Of a DNA stretch of 64,000 bases, positions 33,607 through 42,381 are shown one piece after another (within the stretch, counting starts at the first letter, position 1; each line of letters begins with the position of its first letter). A model generated the notes under the pieces. The model was not told where the DNA came from, did no database searches, and saw only the letters and a program-made list of their open reading frames with translations. This stretch comes from Gemmatimonas sp. (lineage in GTDB: Bacteria > Gemmatimonadota > Gemmatimonadetes > Gemmatimonadales > Gemmatimonadaceae), in NCBI RefSeq assembly GCF_027531815.1, contig NZ_JAPZSK010000010.1, positions 62,001-126,000 on the forward strand, given 5' to 3'. A program made the position numbers and the translations under genes.

Positions 33607-34665
33607 TTACTCCACGGCATGGTGAGCCCGCGCGGCATCGAGCACGCGTCGAGCGAGTTTGACGTCGTCCCAGGTCGGACGCTTCCACGCCTCGTTGCGC
33701 AGCAGCGCCGCCGGGTGATAGGTCACGATGAGCGGGACGCCCTGGTACTGATGCAGTTTCCCGCGCAAGGCGCCAATGGCGGCCGTGGTCTGCAACAGGG
33801 ATTGCGCCGCAAAGCGCCCCAACGCCAGGATGACCCGCGGCTGCACGAGCTCGATCTGCCGCAGCAGGTATGGCTGGCATGCCGTGACCTCATCGGGAAG
33901 CGGATCGCGATTCCCCGGGGGACGGTGCTTGAGCACGTTGCAGATGAACACCTCCTCGCGCGTGAGCTGAATGGCGCCGAGGATCTTCGTCAGCAACTGG
34001 CCGGCATCGCCCACGAATGGGCGTCCCTGGTCATCCTCGTTGGCGCCCGGGGCTTCGCCCACGCACAGCAGCTCGGCCCGTGGGTGCCCTTCCCCCGGTA
34101 CCGGGTGACGGGCGCTGTTGTGCAGCGAACACGCCGTGCAGCGCGTCACGTGCGCCGCCACGTCGTCGAGCGTGGGGAGTGCGGCGACTTCCGGCGCCAT
34201 GTCGGCCACGCGTACCCGTCCGGCGGCCAATCCGGCCGGCACGTCCAGGGCAGCGAGCCATGGCGGCAACGGGGCCTTGCTGTCGGCACCCGCAGCAGCC
34301 GGCGGCGGCGACCCCGAAACGGGCCCGTCGGCGACGGGCGCGTGGGGAGGCACCGGGGCACCGGCACCACGCAATGCCTCCCGCCAGTCGGTGGTGGCCC
34401 CGGCGGCGAAGCGACGCGCCGGGATGGGTGGTGGCGGCAGCTCGGGTGCCGGTGGCGCCACCTCGGTCTCGGGGTGCGGCGGGGACATGGCGCCGGTACT
34501 GCGTTCGCCGGTACTGCGTTCGCCCGCGCCGCCACGCCGCCGCGGGCCGGCGGCGCCCACCACCTTCAGCACCTCATCAACGGACAGGCCGTCGAGCACG
34601 AACTCGGATTCACCGAGGTCGCGCCGTTGTTCGAGGTAGCGGCGCAGCCGATCCCTGGCGTCCAC
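33607..34665 (-). CDS. Uracil-DNA glycosylase, family 4 (Fe-S type)
   Basis: This 352-residue enzyme removes uracil from DNA. The C-terminal 200 residues are the glycosylase: CTACSLHNSARHPVPGEG with two cluster Cys, the catalytic loop GEAPGANEDDQGRPFVG, CNVLKHRPPGNRDP and TACQPYL with the other two Cys, and the VTYHPAALLRN motif. Before it lie about 150 Pro/Ala-rich residues, including a five-residue GERST unit repeated twice from a 15-base tandem duplication. The start is GTG at 34665. The N-terminal 35 residues look helical and could be a partner-binding segment. Confidence 0.9.
   Translation of the reverse strand: MDARDRLRRYLEQRRDLGESEFVLDGLSVDEVLKVVGAAGPRRRGGAGERSTGERSTGAMSPPHPETEVAPPAPELPPPPIPARRFAAGATTDWREALRGAGAPVPPHAPVADGPVSGSPPPAAAGADSKAPLPPWLAALDVPAGLAAGRVRVADMAPEVAALPTLDDVAAHVTRCTACSLHNSARHPVPGEGHPRAELLCVGEAPGANEDDQGRPFVGDAGQLLTKILGAIQLTREEVFICNVLKHRPPGNRDPLPDEVTACQPYLLRQIELVQPRVILALGRFAAQSLLQTTAAIGALRGKLHQYQGVPLIVTYHPAALLRNEAWKRPTWDDVKLARRVLDAARAHHAVE
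34491..34520 (-). repeat. 15-base perfect tandem duplication inside the glycosylase gene
   Basis: The unit CGCCGGTACTGCGTT occurs twice in direct succession and continues for four more bases. It is in frame and encodes GERST twice in the disordered linker. It looks like a slippage product. Confidence 0.85.
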
Positions 34666-34738
34666 GTTGGAGGCGAGCGGGTGGGGAGAATGGGGAGCGC
34701 AACCGAGCGGCCGCGCAGTACGACAGGGGCCAAACAGG

Positions 34739-34772
34739 GCGCCGCGCCGGGACCGGAGTCACGGCGCGGCGC
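34739..34772 (-). terminator. Hairpin after rpoZ
   Basis: A perfect 10-base GC-only stem (GCGCCGCGCC / GGCGCGGCGC) with a 14-base loop begins 25 bases after the rpoZ stop. A short CCTGTTTGG follows on the minus strand. It separates yicC-gmk-rpoZ from the glycosylase-dnaB-radA run. Confidence 0.65.
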
Positions 34773-34796
34773 CTTATCCTGCAGCTCCGTGCGCGA

Positions 34797-35003
34797 TCAG
34801 GGGGAGCGGCGGCGCGGTACCACCTTGTAGTCGATCTCACCGTGCGTGAGCTCTTCGAGCGCCCGGGTGGTGAGCTTCTTCTCGTGCAGCGAGCGATCGC
34901 GCGGGAATTCGTTCAGCACGCGCGCGAACTTGGCTGCAATGAGCACGCTCAGGTACTTGTTGGCCGCATGCTTGGCCACATCCGTCGGAGTGAATACCTG
35001 CAT
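34797..35003 (-). CDS. rpoZ: DNA-directed RNA polymerase omega subunit
   Basis: This 68-residue small RNA-polymerase subunit helps beta-prime fold and is recognisable from HAANKYLSVLIAAKFARVLNE and LTTRALEELTHGEIDYK. The ATG at 35003 shares a base with the gmk stop. Placement directly after gmk is the common bacterial arrangement. A GC-rich terminator follows. Confidence 0.93.
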   Translation of the reverse strand: MQVFTPTDVAKHAANKYLSVLIAAKFARVLNEFPRDRSLHEKKLTTRALEELTHGEIDYKVVPRRRSP

Positions 35004-35650
35004 CAGTCGCCCTTGCTGAAAACGTGAATTTCCTGCTCGAGTTGCTCGATGAGCCCCTCGACCTGTGCTTCGAGTTCGTGCACCCGATCGTGCCGCAGCC
35101 CCTCGGCATCGATGATTGAACTGACCTGATCCACGGCGCGCTCGAGGTGGTCGTTGACCACCACGTAGTGGTATCGCCCGACTTCCCCCAACTCCGCCCG
35201 TGCATTCCGCAACCGCACCAGCAACTTCGCCTGGTCCTCGCTCTTGCGCGCCGAGAGCCGCGTCTTGAGTACCTCGCCGGAGGGGGGGAGTACGAAGATG
35301 AGCACCGTGTCCGGAAACGCGAGATGAAACTGTCGCGCCCCTTGCACATCGATGTCCATCAGCACGTGTCGCCCCGCCGTCAGCACCCGCTCCACCTCGG
35401 TACGCAGCGTGCCGTACAGGTTGCCGTGCACCTCCGCCCACTCGGCGAACTCGCCGCGCGCGACCGCCGCTTCGAACGCCTCCCGGGTCAGGAAGCGATA
35501 GTCGCGACCGTCGACCTCCCCCTCCCGGGGGGGCCGCGTGGTACAACTGACAGAATAACCCAGATCGAGCCGCCGCTCCAGCAGCCGACGGGCAATCGTG
35601 GTTTTTCCACCCCCCGACGGGGCGGACAGGATGACCGGAAAGGCGCTCAC
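35003..35650 (-). CDS. gmk: Guanylate kinase
   Basis: This 215-residue kinase phosphorylates GMP to GDP. It has the P-loop SAPSGGGKTTIARRL at 9-23, the GMP-binding SCTTRPPREGEVDGRDYRFL segment and the LMDIDVQGARQFH segment. The last 25 residues are charged and helical, a modest extension. It overlaps yicC by four bases (35647-35650) and rpoZ by one base. Confidence 0.96.
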   Translation of the reverse strand: MSAFPVILSAPSGGGKTTIARRLLERRLDLGYSVSCTTRPPREGEVDGRDYRFLTREAFEAAVARGEFAEWAEVHGNLYGTLRTEVERVLTAGRHVLMDIDVQGARQFHLAFPDTVLIFVLPPSGEVLKTRLSARKSEDQAKLLVRLRNARAELGEVGRYHYVVVNDHLERAVDQVSSIIDAEGLRHDRVHELEAQVEGLIEQLEQEIHVFSKGD

Positions 35651-36522
35651 TCGAGGTTCTCGACCTGCTCCCGGATACGCTCCAACTCCTCCTTCACGCC
35701 AACCACGTCGTGAAGGATGGCGGCATCGGCCGCCTTGCTGCCGGTGGTATTCGCCTCCCGCAGCATCTCCTGCAGGAGAAAGCCCAATCGCTTCCCGACG
35801 GGTTCCCCGCCGGCGTCATCGAGGGTGGCGCGGAAGGCCACCAGATGTGAGCGGAACCGGTCCAGCTCCTCGGCCACGTCCATGCGATCGGCCAGGATGG
35901 CGATCTCCTGGGCGAGGCGCGCGTCGTCAACGGCCACCCCGTCGGCCAGCTCCCGCACCGATTCGCGAAGGCGGTCCCGATAGGCCACCACGCGCTCCGG
36001 GGCGCGGGCACCGATCCGGTCGAGCGCTCCGGCAATGAGCTCGAGCCGCTGACGCAGTACGGCGGCGAGGCGCTCCCCCTCCTCAGCCCGTGAGCGCTGC
36101 AGCGCCTCGAGGGCGACGTCGACAATGGCTACCAACTCGGCCGCAGTGCCCGTCGCGTCATCCTCGCGAGGCGACGCCAGAACATCCGGCATGCGCAGGA
36201 CACTGGCCAGATCCACGCCGCCGGCCAGGCCATGGCGCGCGGTCAGCTCCTGCAACTGGGCGGCAACGGCGGCAAAGCGGGCTTCGTCTATGGCCAGGCT
36301 TGTCTCGGCCAGCCGCTCGCTGCGCGCCGTCAGCGTCACATGACCGCGCGCGACCTTCAGTCGCATGGCCTCACGCACTTCGGTTTCCCAGCGCGCAAAG
36401 GCGGTGGGCAGCTTGATGCTGGGCGAAAAGAACCGATGGTTGACCGTGCGCACATCCACGACGACGCGAAGTGCGCCGACCGTACCCTCGGCCTGCCCGT
36501 ACCCCGTCATGGAGCGAATCAT
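35647..36522 (-). CDS. yicC: YicC-family endoribonuclease-like protein
   Basis: This 291-residue YicC/YloC-family protein begins with the characteristic MIRSMTGYGQAEG and has VVVDVRTVNHRFFSPSIKLP soon after. It ends with the family's C-terminal block, seen as GKRLGFLLQEMLREANTTGSKA. Members have been described as endoribonucleases acting on small RNAs. The start at 36522 is set by that N-terminal signature. The gene heads yicC-gmk-rpoZ, a conserved order. Confidence 0.93.
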   Translation of the reverse strand: MIRSMTGYGQAEGTVGALRVVVDVRTVNHRFFSPSIKLPTAFARWETEVREAMRLKVARGHVTLTARSERLAETSLAIDEARFAAVAAQLQELTARHGLAGGVDLASVLRMPDVLASPREDDATGTAAELVAIVDVALEALQRSRAEEGERLAAVLRQRLELIAGALDRIGARAPERVVAYRDRLRESVRELADGVAVDDARLAQEIAILADRMDVAEELDRFRSHLVAFRATLDDAGGEPVGKRLGFLLQEMLREANTTGSKAADAAILHDVVGVKEELERIREQVENLE

Positions 36523-36565
36523 CGGCGAATGATAACGTCGGCGGCGCGACGACGGGATGGTACGG

Positions 36566-38536
36566 TCAGTTGAAGAACTCCCAGCGCACGCCATACATCT
36601 GGACGGCCGGCGGCATGGTGATGCCGCGGATCTGTTCGTACTGCCCGCCGGTGAGATTCCGATACTGGTAAAAGAGCGTGCCTCGCTGGATGCGGATCTC
36701 GAGCAACCCGGTGGCTACGATCGCCGGCTCGGTGATCCACTTGGTGGGTTCCTCGTCGGCACCGTAGAAGAACGGCACTCCCGACCGGCTGTCGAGAATG
36801 AGTCGCGCGTTGAAGCCGAACTGCCCCTTGGGAAACTTGCGCAACCACTGCGAGACGAGGGCAAGCTCGGTGCGCACCTGCGTCTTGGGGCGGTTGAACT
36901 GCGCGGCGTTCCAATTGACGGCGATCACGTCGAGCCGCAGGTCCTTGTACAGCCGGCCGTGTACCGTCGCCGACACGCCAGTGGCCGCTGCGGTCCCGAA
37001 CGCCGTTGCCGGCATGCCCAGCAGCGGCAGCGTTCCCTGAAAGCTGGCATCATCGCGCAGGATGCCACCACCCACCCAGAGCCCCTTGAAGCGTACCGCC
37101 ACCTCGGCGCGCAGGGTACTCGACGCCGGCCGCCCAGTGGTGTCCGCCGGCGAGCGACTGCTCCGCCCAGCCACCATGGACAGCCAGGAAAAGGGACGCA
37201 CTCGCGCGAAGAGATCGGTGCGATCGGTGGAGTCACGCCCGTTGCGTTCGATCCAGCCGCCGGCGTCGAGCCACTTCCACGTCGCATTGGCGCGTGCCAC
37301 CGGCGCGTGTTCCGCCACGCCCTCCCGCGGGCGCACACGGTTGGTGAGCGAGGCCGACCACCACGGGGCCCGGTAGCCCACCGCCACCAGATGCTGGGTC
37401 TGCCCGCGAATCGTGTCGCCTTCGATGGTGATCGTGTCCCGGCCCATGATGGTCGTGGAGTCGGTGCCATCCTGGCGCGTGCGGAGCGCGCTCACGATGG
37501 CCTGCGACCACAGCCCGCTGCTCGTGTCACCATAGCCAACACGCACATACGCATCGCGCCGCTGCCCCTTGAAGGCGGGAAGCGCAAGGAAGCCGGATCG
37601 AGGCGTGTGGGCATCACGCTCGCGGCTGATGGCGTTGGCGAACGCATCGACGCTCAGCTTCCCGCGCGCCCACCCCATGCGGAGGTAAAAGGCCTGCGAC
37701 TCACCGTCGCTGCGCAGACGCCGCGCTCCCTCGGCACCGAACGCCGATACCCGCCCGGTCTGGGTGGCAATCTGTTGCCCGCCAAACTGGAAGGCGAATC
37801 CGTTGCGCCAGCGTCGCGAGAGGAAGCCGCGAAACGCATTCGTATTGAGATCGCCCGTGAAGATGTCCACGCGCGTCGCCGGCGTGGTGCTCGTGGTCGT
37901 CATGGAGCGCAACCATACCCGCACCTCACCCGGCGCCCGCTCGATGAGGAGTTCATCGAGGTTCCACAGGGGGATGTCCGTGAGGTCGAGCATGCCCCCG
38001 TTGCGTGGCTCGACCGGGTCGAGCTCAACACCGTCGAGGAACACCCGTATGCGCGAGCCATCCCCATTGAACGTTGCGGCATGGATGCCGGCAAGCCAGC
38101 CGCTGCGATAGGTGGTTACCCCCGGCACGCGATCGAGCAGATCCGCCAGGTTAAGCGCGCCGGTCGCCAGGATGGAGTCGCGACGCCAGCGCAGCCGATC
38201 GGTGATCTCGAGAGCAGGCGGAGCATCGAAGTGCGCGAGCGGTGACTTGATCGTATCGCCTTCGATGGCGCGCCGCACACTGTCGGAGCGCGCCAGAATG
38301 CGCGCGCGCATGAGCGAGTCCTGCACGATGCTGTCGCGGACCACGCTGTCACGACGCGCCGGTGGCTGCGCAGCCAAGGGCTGAGCCGGCGCGGGCGCCG
38401 GCACCGCCACCTTGACGCTGTCGGCCCGCTTGGTGCTGTCTGGGCGTACCTGAGCGCCCACGGCGTGAGCGTGGCCCGCGACGACCACCAGCAACAGCGC
38501 CAGCCAGCGCCACGCCCCGGAGGTCACACCGGTCAC
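36566..38536 (-). CDS. Outer-membrane TonB-receptor-plug-type protein
   Basis: This 656-residue protein has a signal peptide (residues 1 to about 27, ending H-A-V-G-A-Q). A Ser/Arg/Asp-rich segment follows, then a plug-like domain with LADLLDRVPGVTTYRSG and RIRVFLDGVELDPVEP. The remaining 400 residues have alternating patterns of beta-barrel strands and end in an aromatic V-R-W-E-F-F-N, as in outer-membrane proteins. There is no clear TonB box. The GTG at 38536 overlaps the pepA stop as GTGA. The substrate is unknown, and the neighbours give no hint. Confidence 0.7.
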   Translation of the reverse strand: MTGVTSGAWRWLALLLVVVAGHAHAVGAQVRPDSTKRADSVKVAVPAPAPAQPLAAQPPARRDSVVRDSIVQDSLMRARILARSDSVRRAIEGDTIKSPLAHFDAPPALEITDRLRWRRDSILATGALNLADLLDRVPGVTTYRSGWLAGIHAATFNGDGSRIRVFLDGVELDPVEPRNGGMLDLTDIPLWNLDELLIERAPGEVRVWLRSMTTTSTTPATRVDIFTGDLNTNAFRGFLSRRWRNGFAFQFGGQQIATQTGRVSAFGAEGARRLRSDGESQAFYLRMGWARGKLSVDAFANAISRERDAHTPRSGFLALPAFKGQRRDAYVRVGYGDTSSGLWSQAIVSALRTRQDGTDSTTIMGRDTITIEGDTIRGQTQHLVAVGYRAPWWSASLTNRVRPREGVAEHAPVARANATWKWLDAGGWIERNGRDSTDRTDLFARVRPFSWLSMVAGRSSRSPADTTGRPASSTLRAEVAVRFKGLWVGGGILRDDASFQGTLPLLGMPATAFGTAAATGVSATVHGRLYKDLRLDVIAVNWNAAQFNRPKTQVRTELALVSQWLRKFPKGQFGFNARLILDSRSGVPFFYGADEEPTKWITEPAIVATGLLEIRIQRGTLFYQYRNLTGGQYEQIRGITMPPAVQMYGVRWEFFN

Positions 38537-40020
38537 TGCCGCGCGCGCGCCCGTACGAATTCCACGAACGTCCCCACGGGCGTCCCGGTGGGGCCCTTCG
38601 GAATCCACCCGAGGTCGCTCTGCGAGTAGGCGGTCCCCGCCACGTCGAGATGCACGAACGGGAAGCCGTCCACGAACTCCTGCAGGAAGAGCGCCGCGGT
38701 GATGGAGCCAGCCGCGCGGCCACCCGTATTCTTCATGTCGGCCACATCGCTCTTGATCTGCTCGCGATAGTCCTCCCACATCGGCATGCTCCAGCCGGGC
38801 TCACCAGCTGCCTGCCCCGCGGCCAGCACTTCGTTCGCCGCGCCCTGATCGGTGCTGAAGACACCCACGGCATTGTGCCCAAGGCCAATGACGATGGCAC
38901 CGGTCAGTGTCGCGGCATCGATGGCAATGGCCGGGTTGAACTGCTTCGCGTACACCAGCAGGTCGGCCAGCACCAGTCGCCCTTCGGCGTCAGTATTGAT
39001 GATTTCGATCGTCTTGCCGTTGGATGCGCGCACGACATCGCCCGGCTTCACCGCCTCACCCGACGGCATGTTCGTGGTCGAGCCGATGATCCCGACGACG
39101 TTGATGGGCAACCGCAGTCGGCCAATGGCTTCCATGGCGCCCAAGACCCCGCCGGCCCCCGACATGTCGAATTTCATCCACTCCATCTCCGGTGCCGGCT
39201 TGATGGAAATGCCCCCAGTGTCGAAGCACAGTCCCTTGCCGATGAGCACGACCGGCTGCTGTCCCTCGGGACCGCCGCGGTGCTCGAGGGCGACCAGACG
39301 CGGCTCCTGCGACGTGCCCTGAGCGACGCACAGGAAACTGCCCATGCCACGCGCGGTCATTTCCGCGCGACCAAGTACGGTGAGGGTCATGCCGTGGCGT
39401 TCGGCGATGTCACGCCCGACCTCGACGAAGGTGTCGGGGGTGCAGTAATTGCCCGGCATCTGTCCCAGCCGCTTGGCAATGGCCTGCCCCTCTGCCACCG
39501 CCACGCCCGCGGTGAACGCCGCACGGACGTCTTCGCTGTCCGCGGCCAGCACGGTCACCGCTTCGAGCCGCGCCCGGCGATCCTTCTCCGGCGGCGGCGT
39601 CTGCAGGTCGAGGTAGCTCCAGCTGCCCGCCGCCGCACCGATCACCAACCCTTCCACGGCATTCGCGTCGGCGCTGCCCCCCTCCAGCATGAGGTGCATG
39701 GCCGCCACACCAAGCTTGCTGGCCTGGCGTGCCGCCACGGCGGCCGCCCGACGCGCCGCGGTCCGAGTGAGCGGCGTGGCTCCACGACCGACCAGCAGGA
39801 CACGCTGCACACCAGTATCGCCACCCACGAGCAACAGCGTTTCGTCGCGCCCGCCGCGGAAGTCGCGCCGCAATACGGAGCGCGACATGGCGCCGCCAAA
39901 CTGCCGGTCAAGGTCGAGCAGCGCATCGGGAACCGCTGAAGCGGGCGACAGCACCACGACCAGCAGCGGCGTGTCGACGGCCGCGGGAGCAGCATGGGAC
40001 AGCGAGAACGAAAGCGGCAT
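38533..40020 (-). CDS. pepA: Leucyl aminopeptidase (M17)
   Basis: This 495-residue cytosolic aminopeptidase has the M17 metal-binding signature NTDAEGRLVLAD, with GKGLCFDTGGISIKPA and the catalytic Lys nearby. The N-terminal 170 residues form the variable regulatory domain. The ATG at 40020 starts the protein after a pyrimidine-rich leader with no Shine-Dalgarno. The open frame further upstream runs through the tRNA genes and is not coding. It is followed by the outer-membrane protein with a GTGA overlap. Confidence 0.95.
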   Translation of the reverse strand: MPLSFSLSHAAPAAVDTPLLVVVLSPASAVPDALLDLDRQFGGAMSRSVLRRDFRGGRDETLLLVGGDTGVQRVLLVGRGATPLTRTAARRAAAVAARQASKLGVAAMHLMLEGGSADANAVEGLVIGAAAGSWSYLDLQTPPPEKDRRARLEAVTVLAADSEDVRAAFTAGVAVAEGQAIAKRLGQMPGNYCTPDTFVEVGRDIAERHGMTLTVLGRAEMTARGMGSFLCVAQGTSQEPRLVALEHRGGPEGQQPVVLIGKGLCFDTGGISIKPAPEMEWMKFDMSGAGGVLGAMEAIGRLRLPINVVGIIGSTTNMPSGEAVKPGDVVRASNGKTIEIINTDAEGRLVLADLLVYAKQFNPAIAIDAATLTGAIVIGLGHNAVGVFSTDQGAANEVLAAGQAAGEPGWSMPMWEDYREQIKSDVADMKNTGGRAAGSITAALFLQEFVDGFPFVHLDVAGTAYSQSDLGWIPKGPTGTPVGTFVEFVRARARQ

Positions 40021-40126
40021 GGGAACGAAAGGAGGGACGTCGACGGGACGTCGGTGAAGACGTGATGGAGTGGAGGCGCACCGCGCCCAACGGGCAGCAA
40101 CACGTGCACCAATGTACCCAAAAAGA

Positions 40127-40156
40127 CGAAGCCCGATCCGATTGGACCGGGCTTCG
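40127..40156 (-). terminator. Intrinsic terminator after tRNA-Asn
   Basis: On the minus strand a 9-base perfect stem (CGAAGCCCG / CGGGCTTCG), extended by three inner pairs, has a short loop and is followed by TCTTTTTGG. It begins 6 bases after the tRNA-Asn 3' end and is one of the best intrinsic terminators in the window. Confidence 0.85.
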
Positions 40157-40161
40157 TGCAA

Positions 40162-40233
<72 letters not shown>

Positions 40234-40332
40234 TCGGGACCGCAGGCTCGCCCGAACCGGTTGCTGTGCACCCGCTCGTGACCAGCTCTGACTGATACGC
40301 TCGCCAAATCCCGGGCAAATGGGAAGAGGGGA

Positions 40333-40416
40333 TGCCCAGAGTGGGGGTCGAACCCACATGCCCTTGCGGGCGACGGATTTTGAGTCCGTTGCGTCTGCCG
40401 ATTCCGCCATCTGGGC
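40333..40416 (-). tRNA. tRNA-Leu (CAA)
   Basis: This is an 84-base class-II tRNA. The acceptor is GCCCAGA/TCTGGGC with discriminator A, and the anticodon loop CTCAAAA holds CAA, which reads TTG. The long variable arm CGCCCGCAAGGGC typical of Leu is present, and the T arm is GTGGG-TTCGACC-CCCAC. CCA is not encoded. It lies 99 bases upstream of tRNA-Asn on the same strand. Confidence 0.97.
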
Positions 40417-40419
40417 GCA

Positions 40420-40448
40420 CGAACGGGCGCCGCCTGGACGCCCGCTCG
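40420..40448 (-). terminator. Hairpin after the Spy-like gene
   Basis: A 10-base inverted repeat with one mismatch (CGAACGGGCG / CGCCCGCTCG) and a 9-base loop lies 62 bases after the stop at 40510 and directly before tRNA-Leu. No U-tract follows. It may end the sigma-factor operon or help define the tRNA 5' leader. Confidence 0.4.
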
Positions 40449-40509
40449 AACCTCCACAGTGTACACCCGGCCGCGCGCAGCCGCTACCGCGAAGTTGAGA
40501 GCGGGCCGC

Positions 40510-41124
40510 TTACCAGCCGCCGCCCGGGGGGCGCCGCCGCATGCGCTGCTCCGCGCCGGGGGGACCATTTCGCACCGTATCTCCATCGCCAAGCCGGCGC
40601 CGCTGCAACTCCTGCATGCCCCGCCGCAATTCGTCCTGCAGGGCGAAGTAGCGGGCGCGCTGCAACGGAGTGAGGAATCGCGCCAGCTCCCGCTGCTCCT
40701 GCTCGAGCAACTCGATGCGGCGCCGCTCGAGCTTCGGCAGCTGGTCCAGCAGCTCCGAGACGCGCGTTTCGTTGGCGTTATCGCCGGCCAGCAATTCGGT
40801 TCGCATGGCCTTGCGGGCTTCCATTTCGTCACGCCGCAGCGCGCGGCGTGCGCCCTCGGTACGGCTCGCGACCTCGCGCAGGCGGGCCGCCTGATCGTCA
40901 CTCAACTGCAGCCGCTGGCGTACCGTAACCTCCACGCGCTGCTGGAAGCGCCGCTCCAACTCGGCGCGGCGCGGGTCATCACGCTGGCCACGTGTGGCAG
41001 TGATTGGCGGCACGGTCTGCGCCCCCAGCGGGGCCAACACGCCGGCCGCTCCGGCATGCAGCGCGAGGGCCGCGACGGTAACCGTTCGTGTCCACCGCAG
41101 GTGACGCGTGAATGAGGTGATCAC
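40510..41124 (-). CDS. Spy/CpxP-like exported protein
   Basis: This protein is about 204 residues. An N-terminal signal peptide (residues 1 to about 36, ending P-L-G-A-Q) is followed by an almost entirely helical, Arg/Glu/Leu-rich domain. The pattern LTPLQRARYFALQDELRRGMQEL resembles the LTxxQ repeats of Spy/CpxP periplasmic proteins and heavy-metal-resistance sensors. The C-terminus is Arg/Pro/Gly-rich. The GTG at 41124 overlaps the anti-sigma stop as GTGA, so it belongs to the sigma-factor operon. It may sense or buffer envelope stress; this is inferred from fold and context. Confidence 0.65.
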   Translation of the reverse strand: MITSFTRHLRWTRTVTVAALALHAGAAGVLAPLGAQTVPPITATRGQRDDPRRAELERRFQQRVEVTVRQRLQLSDDQAARLREVASRTEGARRALRRDEMEARKAMRTELLAGDNANETRVSELLDQLPKLERRRIELLEQEQRELARFLTPLQRARYFALQDELRRGMQELQRRRLGDGDTVRNGPPGAEQRMRRRPPGGGW

Positions 41125-41819
41125 TGGGTACCCCCTTCGGAGTTGGGCAGAATGGGGACGCCGGGCAACGGCTCCGTGCTCGTGGCGCCATCCCACTCGT
41201 CGAGTCGGTCGAGCATGCGCTGCAGTTCGTCCTCGCTGTAGTCCCCAAGGTCGCCATACGAGACCGACACCGAGTGAGCCGTCGCACCGGGCGAACTCAC
41301 CGCCACGGTTTCGGCCAGCTGCGGACGCATCGTGCCGGCAGTTTCGCCCACCACGAGCGCACCGGCGCCCACCGGAGCCTGTACCGAGGTGATGCCGCGC
41401 CGCGCAACCAGCATCGATGCGCCGCCGGCAATGACGACACCGAGCGTGGCCGCCAACCGCCAGATCGACTGACCGAACACCACCGTGCGTGGGCGCGGGC
41501 GCGCCGCCGACACCGCGCGCGGTGCGCCCGCGCCCGGGAGCGATTCAGTGACCAGACGGGGACCAGGGGATGCCATCGGAGGCACCTCGACAGCCCCCAC
41601 CGCAGTCGCCGGCGGCAGCGCCACCACAATCCGTGCCACATCGGGGACGGTGACCCGCGGACGTGCACGGCGAACGAGTTCCAGCACCGCCAGGTCATCC
41701 GCGCACGCCGTGCACTCGGCCACGTGCGCGGACACCCGCGCCGTCGTCACGTCGTCGAGAACACCAGCCGCAAAGTCCGGCAGCAGGTCCTGCAGCTCGA
41801 GGCTGCGACACTCAGTCAT
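41121..41819 (-). CDS. Zinc-finger anti-sigma factor
   Basis: This 232-residue membrane protein has an N-terminal anti-sigma zinc-binding motif (His32, Cys36, Cys39 in AHVAECTACA). One membrane helix follows at about 118-137 (the WRLAATLGVVIAGGASMLVA region), leaving a periplasmic part of about 95 residues that ends in an acidic YSEDELQRMLDRLDEWD segment. Such proteins hold the ECF factor encoded next door until a signal releases it. The start at 41819 overlaps the sigma gene by eight bases. Confidence 0.88.
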   Translation of the reverse strand: MTECRSLELQDLLPDFAAGVLDDVTTARVSAHVAECTACADDLAVLELVRRARPRVTVPDVARIVVALPPATAVGAVEVPPMASPGPRLVTESLPGAGAPRAVSAARPRPRTVVFGQSIWRLAATLGVVIAGGASMLVARRGITSVQAPVGAGALVVGETAGTMRPQLAETVAVSSPGATAHSVSVSYGDLGDYSEDELQRMLDRLDEWDGATSTEPLPGVPILPNSEGGTQ

Positions 41820-42366
41820 GGAGAAACTCCTTCACCGCGCGCATGGCGTTGTGATAATGCACCCGCGCCGCTCCCTCGGTAGATCCGAGGATGTCGGCGA
41901 TTTCCTTGTAGCTCCGCCCTTCCTGCACACGGAGCGTGAACACCTCACGCTGCATCCGGGTCAGCCGCGCCATGGCACGAGCAACCCGCTGCGCCGCTTC
42001 GTCGGCGACCAGCAGATCGAGTGCATCGAATCCGCTTGCCGCGTGCCCATCGTCGATGTCGATATCGTGACCGCGACGTGCCCGCGCGCGCCGGCGGTCG
42101 ATGACGAGCCGCCGCTCGATCGTGAACAGCCACGTACGCAACGAACTCTCGGACCGGAACGTGTTGATTGCCGAGAAGGCGCGGATGAAGGTATCCTGCA
42201 CGAGCTCATCCACGTCGTCCGACACCCCGAGCCGTCCCGCGAAACGCGCCAGCGCCTCGGCGTGCCGCTCGACGATGGCCGTCGCAGCCCGCTGGTCGCC
42301 TGCCTTCCACTGTTCGATGAGGCGCCCATCGAGCTGGGCATCCTCCTGCGGGGTGGCGTCAATCAT
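41812..42366 (-). CDS. ECF-type RNA polymerase sigma factor
   Basis: This 184-residue sigma-70 family factor shows region 2 (DVDELVQDTFIRAFSAINTFR, then LRTWLFTIERRLVIDRRR) and region 4 (MQREVFTLRVQEGRSYKEIADIL, then GSTEGAARVHYHNAMRAVK). It has the two-domain ECF layout with no extra domain. It is the first gene of sigma, anti-sigma and Spy-like protein, and should direct its own operon. A possible self-recognised site lies at 42382-42404. Confidence 0.94.
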   Translation of the reverse strand: MIDATPQEDAQLDGRLIEQWKAGDQRAATAIVERHAEALARFAGRLGVSDDVDELVQDTFIRAFSAINTFRSESSLRTWLFTIERRLVIDRRRARARRGHDIDIDDGHAASGFDALDLLVADEAAQRVARAMARLTRMQREVFTLRVQEGRSYKEIADILGSTEGAARVHYHNAMRAVKEFLHD

Positions 42367-42381
42367 ACGTTCGGCCTGTTT

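Noticed and set aside
32209-34830. 873-codon open frame on the plus strand
   Set aside because: It is antisense to dnaB and the uracil-DNA glycosylase gene, with low-complexity composition and no family match.
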